Shown here piece by piece: positions 1 through 7,417 of a stretch of DNA of 40,788 nucleotides; positions within the stretch are counted from its first letter, which is position 1; every line of letters starts with the position of its first letter. Source of the stretch: Prevotella sp. (GTDB lineage: Bacteria; Bacteroidota; Bacteroidia; Bacteroidales; Bacteroidaceae). Under the pieces are notes generated by a model. The model had not been told where the DNA came from. It did no database searches and saw only the letters and a program-made list of their open reading frames with translations. The stretch lies in NCBI GenBank assembly GCA_017449495.1, contig JAFTFO010000002.1:1-40788 (forward strand), given 5' to 3'. A program made the translations under genes and the position numbers.

Positions 1-148
1 GAATGTTACAACTGGCCAGTTGATGGCGACTCAATCATCAACCAGCCGCTCCGAATCGATTTCCACTGTGGGATGGCCTAAGGGCATCTATGTAGTCAAG
101 GTAACCATTGGCAAGGAAGTGCTGACGGAAAAGGTAATTGTCAAATAG
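1..148 (+). CDS. C-terminal end of a T9SS-secreted protein (partial)
   Basis: The gene is cut by the left window edge. The first complete codon is at 2 and the TAG stop is at 146-148. The 48 visible residues end in the pattern GWPKGIYVVKVTIGKEVLTE followed by KVIVK. This is the usual closing beta-strand pair of a type A T9SS C-terminal sorting domain, in which a short turn, K-G-I-Y and a hydrophobic strand lead to a basic end. In this family the domain directs export across the outer membrane and is then removed. Nothing can be said about the catalytic or binding part, which lies outside the window. A hairpin terminator follows at 160-191. Confidence is high that this is a real gene end and moderate for the secretion assignment. 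Confidence 0.8.
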   Translation, partial: NVTTGQLMATQSSTSRSESISTVGWPKGIYVVKVTIGKEVLTEKVIVK

Positions 149-159
149 TCTCTCGAACT

Positions 160-191
160 GAATGGGCCTGAGAGTCATCCCTGGCCCATTC
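160..191 (+). terminator. Hairpin terminator after the partial T9SS gene
   Basis: GAATGGGCC (160-168) pairs perfectly with GGCCCATTC (183-191) across a 14-nt loop, 12 bases after the stop codon. The tail is only moderately T-rich. The same AATGGG-type stem recurs in the terminators of the two paralogous genes downstream. Confidence 0.6.
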
Positions 192-243
192 TACTCTATT
201 ATCAAATTTATAGTATATTTATAACATTTTAAATTCTAGAATT

Positions 244-1941
244 ATGAGAAAGTCTACTCTTTTACTATTGCTGTTTGTCGCTTCAGCAATAAGCGCACAA
301 ACAAAAGCTGATTATGCTTTGCCAAACCTGTCTCGCTCTGACGTTACAGTTGTTGAGAGAATTAGCGACGGTACTATCAAATATGTCCGGTATGCGGCAA
401 CAGATGACAACATCCCTGTCAATGCCAATGAATTCTTTGCTACCACCTTGAAGAAGCGTAACACGGATGATTTCGTCATGGACAGATCTAATGATACTGA
501 TAATGGCATGCATTATGAAAGTTACCAACAATACTATCAGGGAGTTCGCGTTGATGATGGTTATTATTGTTTCAGTTTCAAAAATGGAAGAATGAAAAGA
601 ATAAGAGGCCATTATGTTAATGTCGCAGGGATAGATTTCCAACCGTCCATAACAAAAGACGAGGCTATTAATCATTATGCATCCTATTTTGGCATAAGAA
701 ATAATGATACTATAAAGTCGTATGTAAATCTCATGATAAAGGAGATTTCTAACCCGTCTGAAAATGAATCTGTTGTTGCACTTGTATATCGTGTATACCT
801 TCAAACGAATTATATCGGTGAAGGTTATATAGGATATATAGATGCGCATACAGGTAAGTTGTTGTATAAGGAAAATGCCCTTGTTGATTATTCTACGACA
901 GGACAGATTTATACATATTACAACAGCAGTAATAATCCTAAGTCGGTAACTACAGATTACTCTAATGGTACCTATATTTTGAGTGATTTCACCCATGGAA
1001 ATGGAATCATAACGCAAAAAATCCTCTCCAATGGATTGAATGTAGATATTACTGATAACAATAACATATGGACACAAAGTGAGATGGGGTCATACGGGAT
1101 AGCGCTAGATGTCCATTGGACTATGCAAAACATATATAACACGATGACTTCTTTATTTAGTCATAATAGTTATAATGGAAATGGGTGCAGAATCTTATCA
1201 TTAATTGATAACAGCGTTTTATATGGAAATAATGCTTATTACAGTGTTATGGGGGATAATTTTACCTTTGGAACCGCTCCAGGAAACACCATTAATGGCC
1301 CATATGGATCTGTAGATATAATTGGGCATGAATATGGTCATGCTTTATTATATAAATCTACAAGCCTTACAGGAGAAGCTGCAATTCACGAAGGACTTGC
1401 AGACATCTGGGGAATCATCTTAGAGAAACATATCACTCCAAGTGCCGATTATTGGAAGACAGGAGAACAAATCATGATAAACGGAAACTCTTGTGAGCGC
1501 AATTTCCAAAATCCAAGTGACGCAACAGCACATACACAGATTGCAAGCACTTATGGCTATGGTGCGTTTAATTCCACAGATCCGCATATAAAAGGAGGAC
1601 TCCTGCCTTATTGGTTCTATCTACTTGTAAACGGTGGCAATGGTACAAATGGGGCCAATAACAGTTACCAATTAATACCTGTCGGGTTTAATCTCGCAGA
1701 AAACTTCTTCAAATTTGCTACTTTAAATACTAATCATTTACAAGGAAATCTTTCATTTCAGGACGTGGCATATGCCTTTATTGATGCAGCAGAAGATTAC
1801 GGAAACGATTTCCTGACAGAGCAAGTACAAAATGCATTTTATGCAGTAGGATTGTTTTACGAGCCTCAACACATATATTTGCAATCATATAATCCTGGCT
1901 CTGCACATATTATGTCTATGGTAATTCCAATTGCTCAGTGA
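244..1941 (+). CDS. M4 family (thermolysin-like) metallopeptidase, frame broken near its C-terminus
   Basis: Secreted zinc endopeptidase of the M4/bacillolysin family. Residues 1-18 form a signal peptide ending in SAISAQ. The first ~210 residues look like the FTP and PepSY inhibitory propeptide. The catalytic domain shows HEYGH (zinc ligands H362 and H366, catalytic E363), the third ligand E383 in AAIHEGLADIWG, and a likely transition-state His at 448 in DPHIKGG. All active-site residues are present. The frame stops at 1939-1941 in the middle of an apparent beta-domain. The continuation, including the T9SS sorting domain, lies in frame +3 (1911-2363). Dropping one T from an ATTT run at about 1909-1911 explains the break, and restoring it gives a protein of about 706 residues. 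The gene is visibly more AT-rich than the housekeeping genes of the window. No TAnnTTTG promoter is seen upstream. Confidence 0.85.
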   Translation: MRKSTLLLLLFVASAISAQTKADYALPNLSRSDVTVVERISDGTIKYVRYAATDDNIPVNANEFFATTLKKRNTDDFVMDRSNDTDNGMHYESYQQYYQGVRVDDGYYCFSFKNGRMKRIRGHYVNVAGIDFQPSITKDEAINHYASYFGIRNNDTIKSYVNLMIKEISNPSENESVVALVYRVYLQTNYIGEGYIGYIDAHTGKLLYKENALVDYSTTGQIYTYYNSSNNPKSVTTDYSNGTYILSDFTHGNGIITQKILSNGLNVDITDNNNIWTQSEMGSYGIALDVHWTMQNIYNTMTSLFSHNSYNGNGCRILSLIDNSVLYGNNAYYSVMGDNFTFGTAPGNTINGPYGSVDIIGHEYGHALLYKSTSLTGEAAIHEGLADIWGIILEKHITPSADYWKTGEQIMINGNSCERNFQNPSDATAHTQIASTYGYGAFNSTDPHIKGGLLPYWFYLLVNGGNGTNGANNSYQLIPVGFNLAENFFKFATLNTNHLQGNLSFQDVAYAFIDAAEDYGNDFLTEQVQNAFYAVGLFYEPQHIYLQSYNPGSAHIMSMVIPIAQ

Positions 1942-2363
1942 GTTGGAGTTGTACAAATATTTATGGTTCTACGCCTACTTTGGTCCCCAACAGTAGTAAT
2001 TATTCATGTACGGTAAACACATCGTCTTCTTTCAGTGGGAATCTTAATGCTACGATATACTATAGCGGAGGCTCTGTGACTTATTCAAGGTATATTACAG
2101 GTAATGCTTCTCCTTCTTCCGCCGGTGGTGATATCATGCAGATTGTCCCATTAGACGGATTACACTATCAGATATCAGTAGGTGGTGGATATGAGAACGC
2201 TTCCGTCAGGGTCTATGACGCTTCAAGCCTTCAAGCAAAAGTTGTAGAAAGGCATGTGAGCGAGAACTATGTGCTTGACACATCTTCTTGGAAGCGTGGC
2301 ATGTATATCGTTGAAATGACAATTGGGAATAAGACTTATACGACAAAAATAACTAAAAAATAA
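1938..2363 (+). CDS. Detached C-terminal part of the M4 peptidase with T9SS sorting domain
   Basis: This frame can start formally at GTG 1938, but it is open from 1893 and reads naturally as the continuation of the peptidase gene (YVYGNSNCSVSWSC into the region shown). It contains an immunoglobulin-like beta-domain (about residues 1-60) and then a type A T9SS sorting domain with VRVYDASSLQAK, a KRGMYIVEMTIGNKTYTTK strand and a lysine-rich end. It has no signal peptide or ribosome-binding region of its own, so an independent product is unlikely. The upstream catalytic part would not be sorted through T9SS without it. It could be a true frameshift mutation, a programmed -1 shift or an assembly error. 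The sequence alone does not decide. Confidence 0.7.
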   Translation: MSWSCTNIYGSTPTLVPNSSNYSCTVNTSSSFSGNLNATIYYSGGSVTYSRYITGNASPSSAGGDIMQIVPLDGLHYQISVGGGYENASVRVYDASSLQAKVVERHVSENYVLDTSSWKRGMYIVEMTIGNKTYTTKITKK

Positions 2364-2452
2364 TATTATATTAAAAAGAAAATGATATATTACATAAAAT
2401 ATTATGCATCTTTGTCCAGTTTAAAATGTCTAACAAACAATATCAAAGAATT

Positions 2453-3613
2453 ATGAAAAAACTATTATTTATCGCAGCGGTTCTGTTTGCCGCAGTAAGT
2501 GCGAATGCTCAGGATGAGAATAACGCACTGGTTTCGCTCCTGAAGGTAAACTTTGAGGGTGTGGCACCAAGCTATACGCCTACGGGTGACAAACTTATAA
2601 TAGTTGAACCGACAGATGAAGGTCTGGCTCTGAGTAATCCCGACAATTATGATAATCTTTGGAGCCAGTCTGAGATGGTTCTTACTGACGATTGTCTGAC
2701 ATTTCAGAAAAAACACAATTACATCGTCCGCCTGACTATAAAGGTTCCCCATAAAGGAGAGAAGTATCACTTTGACAATGTCTTATATACCGTGTTAGTT
2801 GGTAACAATACCTATCAGACCCAGAGTCGCGCTGGTATAAACGGAGATGACGACTTCCAGGTGGTTGATGTTGAAATTCCAAGGTTCCCTTACGACATAG
2901 AGGGCGATGGTCATATTGCCATCAGGCCCCAGTTCATCAAAGGTTATACCACCACCCTCAAAGAGGTTGAGGTGTTTGAAGAGATTATCCAAGAGTCGCC
3001 GGTTGTAGACGGAATGAAACTAATCTGTGAGAAGAATTGGGAAGGCGTGGAGGCTGGTATACTTTGGGATGGTGAAAAGCCTGATTGGGATTATGAGGGA
3101 ACGGCTGGAGGCGTGGCCCTTACCAATCCTACTTTGAGAGAGCAGATATGGGCACCACAGATGATTGTTATCAATGATTTTGATCTTGAACAGAACCACA
3201 ATTACATTGTCCGCCTGACCATGAAGATTCCTTCCGATGGCACCTACAATGTGAGAATGGGCAACTGGGACGCCAGTTTCCAGTATGAGCTTCCTGTAGC
3301 AGGTAGTGACGACTGGCAGGTGATAGACATCCAGTTCCCTGATTTCGGCGGAGAAATAAAGACTGAAACAGGTAACCTCATAGAGAATAGCTTTGTCATA
3401 CTCGGTTGTGGCTGGGTTGCAGGCACCACCATCGTCAAGAAGGTAGAGGTCTATGAGGTGTTAGGATCAAGTGCTCGTGGTGGCACGACTGCCATTAAGG
3501 CCGTGAAAGCGAAGGACAACGACGATACCATCTACAACCTCGCCGGGCAGAAGGTGGGCGCCTCGTATAAGGGAATCGTCATCCAAAATGGTAAAAAACG
3601 GATAGTACATTGA
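2453..3613 (+). CDS. Secreted two-module beta-sandwich protein, paralog A
   Basis: The start at 2453 is chosen because MKKLLFIAAVLFAAVSANAQ is a clean signal peptide. An upstream in-frame ATG at 2426 would add nine polar residues. The mature protein has two similar modules of about 150 residues. Each begins with N-F/W-EG, contains HNYIVRLT.K.P and DDWQVIDIQFP or DDFQVVDVEIP strands, and ends with a KEVEVFE/KKVEVYE strand, as in carbohydrate-binding-type beta-sandwiches. No catalytic motif is visible. The last ~30 residues (IYNLAGQKVGASYKGIVIQN, then GKKRIVH) match the short C-terminal tail common on Prevotella surface proteins. A paralog of high identity lies at 4681-5847. The duplication includes the 3' terminator but not the upstream promoter region. 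Function is unknown; glycan binding is a guess from fold. Confidence 0.85.
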   Translation: MKKLLFIAAVLFAAVSANAQDENNALVSLLKVNFEGVAPSYTPTGDKLIIVEPTDEGLALSNPDNYDNLWSQSEMVLTDDCLTFQKKHNYIVRLTIKVPHKGEKYHFDNVLYTVLVGNNTYQTQSRAGINGDDDFQVVDVEIPRFPYDIEGDGHIAIRPQFIKGYTTTLKEVEVFEEIIQESPVVDGMKLICEKNWEGVEAGILWDGEKPDWDYEGTAGGVALTNPTLREQIWAPQMIVINDFDLEQNHNYIVRLTMKIPSDGTYNVRMGNWDASFQYELPVAGSDDWQVIDIQFPDFGGEIKTETGNLIENSFVILGCGWVAGTTIVKKVEVYEVLGSSARGGTTAIKAVKAKDNDDTIYNLAGQKVGASYKGIVIQNGKKRIVH

Positions 3614-3630
3614 TTCATAACGATTCCCTT

Positions 3631-3664
3631 GTAATGGGCCAGAGAGTCTTCTCTGACCCATTAC
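3631..3664 (+). terminator. Hairpin terminator after paralog A
   Basis: The 15-bp arms 3631-3645 and 3650-3664 (GTAATGGGCCAGAGA and its complement with one G-U pair) close a GTCT loop. It is repeated almost base for base after paralog B at 5864-5897, so it was part of the duplicated segment. Confidence 0.75.
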
Positions 3665-3955
3665 GCTTATAGAATAACCTGTACCAGCAGCCACCCCTCC
3701 CAAGCCACACTCCTGCCCCCTCTCCAAAGGGCGAGGGGGGACATCAAGGGCGGGGAGAAAAGGGAAAAGGAATTGCCAGAAGTCCTCGCCACCGAAGCTG
3801 CTATTTGAGTAAAATCAGAGTCCCCAGCTCCAACGTTGTGGAGAAACCCAATGAACAGCGGCCAAATTATTTGGCCGATAATATTGAAGTTGTAGAACAG
3901 GCGTCGGCCCAACAGCCTGATTCTGAGCAGCTTGGGCTGCTATTTCAGGCCGTTT
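3665..3955. other. Non-coding stretch with one short palindrome
   Basis: No credible gene is seen. The first ~20 bases repeat the 3' flank of paralog B (AGAATAACCTGTACCA). Then comes a C-rich/G-rich segment (about 3684-3760) that can fold on itself, and a 19-bp near-perfect palindrome CGGCCAAATTATTTGGCCG at 3859-3877. Open frames across this stretch lack start context and family resemblance. Confidence 0.6.
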
Positions 3956-4065
3956 AGTGGTACAGATGGTATAGAAATTGTAAACTTTTATATAAGATTA
4001 TATTTACACCCCACCTAAATCTCGCGTATATGAGGTTTGCGCATTTCTATACCACTTGTACCACT
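3956..4065. repeat. 110-bp inverted repeat upstream of the DUF4248 relic
   Basis: Arm 3956-3978 (AGTGGTACAGATGGTATAGA plus AAT) is matched by the reverse complement at 4043-4065 with 21 of 23 bases. The 64-base interior is AT-rich. It ends about 50 bases before the ATG of the DUF4248 remnant, so it could be a regulatory or mobile-element end. It has no coding content. Confidence 0.7.
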
Positions 4066-4117
4066 TTTAATAGATATTAACGCATAAAAATATCAACAAA
4101 CTTATTCTTTGTTTACT

Positions 4118-4297
4118 ATGCGAACTTACGGAAAATCCGATATGGCATTAATATATTTCCCCAATTCACTGACCAAAAGCGGCGCATTGAATAATCTGAA
4201 CAGTTGGATTCGCGGTAACAAAGAGCTCTGCAAAAACTAAAAGAATGTGGCATACCGCTCAAGTCGAAGTCTTTCACACCCCGAGAAAGGATAGACC
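4118..4297 (+). pseudogene. DUF4248 family gene remnant, frameshifted
   Basis: ATG at 4118 opens a 40-residue frame starting MRTYGKSDMALIYFPNSLTK and containing LNNLNSWI, which I recognise as the start of the small Bacteroidetes DUF4248 family. It stops at TAA 4238-4240. The family's second half continues in frame +1 as LKECGIPLKSKSFTPRE (about 4237-4287), including the FTPRE signature. Adding one A to the AAAAA run at 4232-4236 restores CKKLKECGIPLKSKSFTPRE in one frame. After FTPRE the family's usual ending is missing and the sequence runs into the CACCTTTCTC-type repeat. In other Bacteroidetes this gene usually sits beside VirE/primase-like genes in mobile islands; none is seen here. Function is unknown. 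Confidence 0.7.
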
Positions 4298-4374
4298 TTA
4301 CTCAGAGAAACCAGCAACCTTTCTGCCAGAAAGGTTAGCCCTTTCTCCCAGAAACCTGGCACCTTTCTCGGGCG
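4277..4374. repeat. Degenerate CACCTTTCTC / AGAAAGG repeat cluster
   Basis: About five copies, in both orientations, of an ACCTTTCT-type word (CAACCTTTCTG, CAGAAAGG, CCCTTTCTCC, CACCTTTCTCG) follow GAGAAAGGATAGACC (4283-4297). The same 15-mer and the same kind of words occur at 40316-40403, so this is a dispersed repeat family in this genome. Confidence 0.6.
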
Positions 4375-4470
4375 TCACACAGATCTCGCAGATCTCACAG
4401 ATTAATTCATCTCGCTATCTGTCATTTTCGGAGAAAATAAAATCTGTGAGATCTGAGAGATCTGTGTGAC
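4374..4470. repeat. 30-bp inverted repeat pair (ACAGATCTC words)
   Basis: Arms 4374-4403 and 4441-4470 are reverse complements with 29 of 30 matches around a 37-base loop. Each arm is built from repeated CAGATCTC / TCTGTGAGA words. It can form a long hairpin. It resembles in style the AATCTGTG repeats at 6092-6125 and 12763-12798. Confidence 0.75.
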
Positions 4471-4568
4471 AATATTTAATTCTGTGTAAAATATGAGAAG
4501 AATAGATTTGATCGTTATTCATTGGGTCAGGAGATTATCCTCTACCCCCAAAAAGCCCTTAAGCACGT

Positions 4569-4607
4569 TGTGAAATCATTTCACACATTTTGTGAAATCA
4601 TTTCACA
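4569..4607. promoter_or_regulatory. Paired palindromic operator-like sites
   Basis: Two identical 17-bp near-palindromes, TGTGAAATCATTTCACA, lie at 4569-4585 and 4591-4607. Their centres are 22 bp apart, about two helical turns, and they end 8 bp before the -33 element of the promoter at 4616-4647. The arrangement suits a dimeric regulator, probably an activator given its upstream position. They could alternatively form an RNA/DNA hairpin. No such site precedes paralog A. Confidence 0.55.
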
Positions 4608-4615
4608 AGCATTTT

Positions 4616-4647
4616 TTTGGAAAGAGAGCATATATTTCTTATCTTTG
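4616..4647 (+). promoter_or_regulatory. Bacteroidetes-type promoter of paralog B
   Basis: TTTG (4616-4619), a 20-base spacer and TATCTTTG (4640-4647) match the Bacteroidetes -33/-7 consensus exactly. The predicted transcript start is about 30 bases before the ATG at 4681. Confidence 0.8.
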
Positions 4648-4680
4648 CAGCATCATTTATTAATTTAAAGTTGTAAGATT

Positions 4681-5847
4681 ATGAAAAAGTTACTATTTAT
4701 CGTAGCGGTTCTGTTTGCCGCAGTAAGTGTGAATGCTCAGGATGAGAATAACACACTGGTTTCGCTCCTGAAGGTGAACTTTGAGGGTGTGTCGCCAAGC
4801 AATACGCCTATGGGCGACAACCAGACAATAGTTGTACAGACAGATGAAGGTCTGGCTCTGAGTAATCCCGACAATCCCATCGATTTTTATAATTGGTTGT
4901 GGTCTAAGGTAGTTCTTACTGATGACTGTCTGACATTTCAGAAAAAGCACAATTACATCGTCCGCCTGACAGTAAAGGTTCCCCATAAAGGAGAGAAGTA
5001 TCACTTTGACAATGTCTTATATACCGTGTTTGTTGGTAACAATACCTATCAGGTCCAAGGTCGAGCTGGCATAAACGGAGACGACGACTTCCAGGTGGTT
5101 GATGTTGAAATTCCAAGGTTCCCTTACGACATAGAGGGCGATGGTCATATAGCCATAAGGCCTCAGTATATCGCAGGTTATACCACCACCCTCAAAGAGG
5201 TTGAGGTGTTTGAAGAGATTATTCCAGAACCGCCAGTTGTAGACGGCATGAAACTAATCTCCGAGAAGAACTGGGAAGGCGTGAATGCTGTTATATTCTG
5301 GGAATTTGAAAAGCCTGATTGGGACATAGAGGGAACGGATGATGGCGTAGCCCTTACCAATCCTACCTTGAAAGCGGAGGGCTGGTTAGCACAGATGAGT
5401 GTTATCAAAGATTTTGATCTTGAGATAAACCACAATTACATCGTTCGTCTGACCATGAAGATTCCTTCCGATGGCACCTACAATGTGAGGATGGGCAATT
5501 TGGACGGTAGTTTCCAGTATGAGTTTCCTGTAGCAGGTAGTGACGACTGGCAGGTGATAGACATCCAGTTCCCTGATTTCGGCGGAGATGTAAAGTATGA
5601 GGCAGGCAATCTCATAGAGGATTGTTTTGTCATTCTCCAGTGTGGCCTGGTTGTAGGAACCACCGTCGTCAAGAAGGTAGAGGTCTATGAGGTGTTAGGA
5701 TCAAGTGCTCGTGGTGGTATGACGGCGATAGATACCGTGAAGGCTGCCGATGGCGACGGACCCGTCTACAACCTCGCCGGGCAGAAGGTGGGCGCTTCAT
5801 ATAGGGGAATCGTCATCCAAAATGGTAAAAAACGGATAGTACATTGA
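4681..5847 (+). CDS. Secreted two-module beta-sandwich protein, paralog B
   Basis: It has the same architecture as paralog A: signal peptide of 20 residues (ends VSVNAQ), two N-F/W-EG beta-sandwich modules (about 25-180 and 185-345) and a Prevotella-style C-terminal tail (VYNLAGQKVGASYRGIVIQN, GKKRIVH). Identity to A is high along the whole length. Differences cluster in short loops near the module starts (for instance around residues 40-60 and 185-215), where a ligand surface would be expected, while the framework strands are unchanged. There is no enzyme motif. Unlike A, it has a consensus promoter and paired palindromes directly upstream, so the two copies are probably regulated differently. 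The terminator at 5864-5897 is shared with A. Confidence 0.87.
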   Translation: MKKLLFIVAVLFAAVSVNAQDENNTLVSLLKVNFEGVSPSNTPMGDNQTIVVQTDEGLALSNPDNPIDFYNWLWSKVVLTDDCLTFQKKHNYIVRLTVKVPHKGEKYHFDNVLYTVFVGNNTYQVQGRAGINGDDDFQVVDVEIPRFPYDIEGDGHIAIRPQYIAGYTTTLKEVEVFEEIIPEPPVVDGMKLISEKNWEGVNAVIFWEFEKPDWDIEGTDDGVALTNPTLKAEGWLAQMSVIKDFDLEINHNYIVRLTMKIPSDGTYNVRMGNLDGSFQYEFPVAGSDDWQVIDIQFPDFGGDVKYEAGNLIEDCFVILQCGLVVGTTVVKKVEVYEVLGSSARGGMTAIDTVKAADGDGPVYNLAGQKVGASYRGIVIQNGKKRIVH

Positions 5848-5863
5848 TTCATAACGATTCCTT

Positions 5864-5897
5864 GTAATGGGCCAGAGAGTCTTCTCTGACCCATTAC
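5864..5897. terminator. Hairpin terminator after paralog B (possibly bidirectional)
   Basis: The same stem as at 3631-3664 lies between convergent paralog B and the minus-strand tRNA-Arg gene, so it may serve both. Confidence 0.7.
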
Positions 5898-5927
5898 GCT
5901 TATAGAATAACCTGTACCAACGGACAG

Positions 5928-5999
5928 TACACCCGTGGGGAATCGAACCCCAACCAACGGAACCGGAATCCGTTATTCTATCCATTAAACTACGGGTGC
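5928..5999 (-). tRNA. tRNA-Arg (anticodon CCG)
   Basis: Read on the minus strand the cloverleaf is complete. The acceptor is GCACCCG with CGGGTGT (G-U first pair). The anticodon stem ACGGA/TCCGT holds loop TTCCGGT, giving anticodon CCG (codon CGG). The T-arm GGGGT-TCGATTC-CCCAC and discriminator A are also present. CCA is not encoded. The gene stands alone, convergent with paralog B. Confidence 0.93.
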
Positions 6000-6091
6000 C
6001 CAAAGGGATTCCCTCAGGCCAGTGCTGCGGAAATCGGATGCAAAATTACGAAAAAAGGCTCAGAAAAAGCCTCTTTTCATGGAAAATATTT

Positions 6092-6125
6092 ATTAATCTG
6101 TGTTAATCTGTGAAATCTGTGGCTT
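6092..6125. repeat. AATCTGTG intergenic repeat
   Basis: Three successive words, TTAATCTGTG, TTAATCTGTG and AAATCTGTGGC, lie just upstream of the pepT -7 element. The same series occurs in the opposite orientation at 12763-12798. Confidence 0.65.
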
Positions 6126-6133
6126 AAAAGCAG

Positions 6134-6141
6134 TAACTTTG
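6134..6141 (+). promoter_or_regulatory. -7 promoter element of pepT
   Basis: TAACTTTG fits TAnnTTTG. No clear TTTG stands at the -33 distance; that region is occupied by the AATCTGTG repeat. The implied leader before ATG 6161 is about 15 nt. Confidence 0.6.
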
Positions 6142-6160
6142 CCGACAAAACAACAACGAT

Positions 6161-7417
6161 ATGGATATTACCGAAAGGTTTCTGAACTACACGAAGTTTG
6201 ACACGCAATCGGCTGAGGACAGTGACAGCGTGCCGAGTACAGCCAAGCAACTGGTGTTTGCCGAGTACCTGAAGAAGGAACTGGAGCGAGAGGGACTGAG
6301 CAACGTGGAACTGGACAGCAAGGGCTACCTCTACGCCACGCTAAAGTCGAACATGAAAGGATCGGAATACAAGCACTCCCAGCCCGTTCCCACCATCGGC
6401 TTCATCTCCCACTACGACACCAGCCCCGACTGTTCGGGTGCCGACATCAAGGCACGCATTGTAAACCGGTATGACGGATCGGACATCGTGCTAAGTGGTG
6501 AGAGGTCTGACTGTATCGTTATGTCGCCGAAGCGATTCCCGGAGTTGTTGCAGCATGTGGGTGAGGACCTGATCGTGACTGACGGCACGACGCTGCTCGG
6601 TGCCGACGACAAGGCGGGCATCGCGGAGATCGTGGAGGCCATGTGCTGGCTGAGGGATCACCCGGAGGTGAAACACGGTGACATCCGCGTGGCCTTCAAC
6701 CCCGACGAGGAGATCGGCATGGGTGCCCACCACTTCGACGTGGAACGGTTCGGCTGCCAATGGGCCTATACAATGGACGGCGGCGACATCGGTGAGCTGG
6801 AATTTGAGAACTTCAACGCGGCCTCGGCCAAGATATATATAAAAGGTGTAAGTGTGCATCCCGGTTATGCCAAGGGTAAGATGGTGAACGCCAACCGACT
6901 GGCCGTTAAACTGGCTGCCATGTTGCCCGACGACGAGACGCCCGAGGCGACAGAAGGCTATCAGGGATTCTACCATCTGCTGGGCATCCAAGGAAACGTG
7001 GAGGGGGCGAAAATGAGTTACATCATTCGCGACCACGACCGCGAACGCTTCGAGGACCGCAAGCGCTACATGCAGAAGTGCGCCGAGCGGATGAACGAGA
7101 AATACGGTGAAGGGACGGTCACCTGCGAGGTGAAGGACCAGTATTATAATATGAAGGAGAAGATTGACCCTCAGATGCACGTCATCGACCTGGTGCTTCA
7201 TGCCATGCAGGACTGTGGTGTGGCCCCGAAGGTGAAGCCTATCCGTGGCGGTACCGACGGTGCCCAACTGTCGTTCAAGGGTCTCCCCTGCCCTAATATC
7301 TTCGCTGGTGGCGTGAACTTCCACGGCCCCTACGAGTTCGTCAGCATCCAGTCGATGCAGAAAGCCGTGGAGGTAATCGTCAGGATTTGTGAACTGACAG
7401 CAGGCTTCAATAACTAA
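6161..7417 (+). CDS. pepT: Peptidase T (tripeptide aminopeptidase)
   Basis: M20B di-zinc aminopeptidase that removes the N-terminal residue of tripeptides in the cytoplasm. Length 418 aa is normal for PepT. Metal-site residues are visible: H84 and D86 in [10 protein letters not shown], the bridging Asp at 149 in LLGADDKAG, the catalytic pair E183/E184 in [12 protein letters not shown]206 in [14 protein letters not shown], and a late His in [11 protein letters not shown]. The dimerisation (lid) domain lies at about 210-320. No signal peptide is present. The gene stands alone with its own -7 element. Its TAA stop overlaps the stop of the convergent antiporter gene (7414-7417). The assignment is firm. 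Confidence 0.95.
   Translation: MDITERFLNYTKFDTQSAEDSDSVPSTAKQLVFAEYLKKELEREGLSNVELDSKGYLYATLKSNMKGSEYKHSQPVPTIGFISHYDTSPDCSGADIKARIVNRYDGSDIVLSGERSDCIVMSPKRFPELLQHVGEDLIVTDGTTLLGADDKAGIAEIVEAMCWLRDHPEVKHGDIRVAFNPDEEIGMGAHHFDVERFGCQWAYTMDGGDIGELEFENFNAASAKIYIKGVSVHPGYAKGKMVNANRLAVKLAAMLPDDETPEATEGYQGFYHLLGIQGNVEGAKMSYIIRDHDRERFEDRKRYMQKCAERMNEKYGEGTVTCEVKDQYYNMKEKIDPQMHVIDLVLHAMQDCGVAPKVKPIRGGTDGAQLSFKGLPCPNIFAGGVNFHGPYEFVSIQSMQKAVEVIVRICELTAGFNN

Noticed and set aside
283-1077. 264-codon minus-strand frame inside the M4 peptidase
   Set aside because: Antisense of a conserved catalytic gene with Ile-rich, unlikely composition.
3684-3760. Possible small structured RNA in the C-rich/G-rich stretch
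   Set aside because: It folds only through low-complexity C and G runs, with no promoter or known RNA motif.
4245-4469. 74-codon plus-strand frame at the end of the DUF4248 relic
   Set aside because: It uses the wrong frame for the DUF4248 continuation and runs through repeats.
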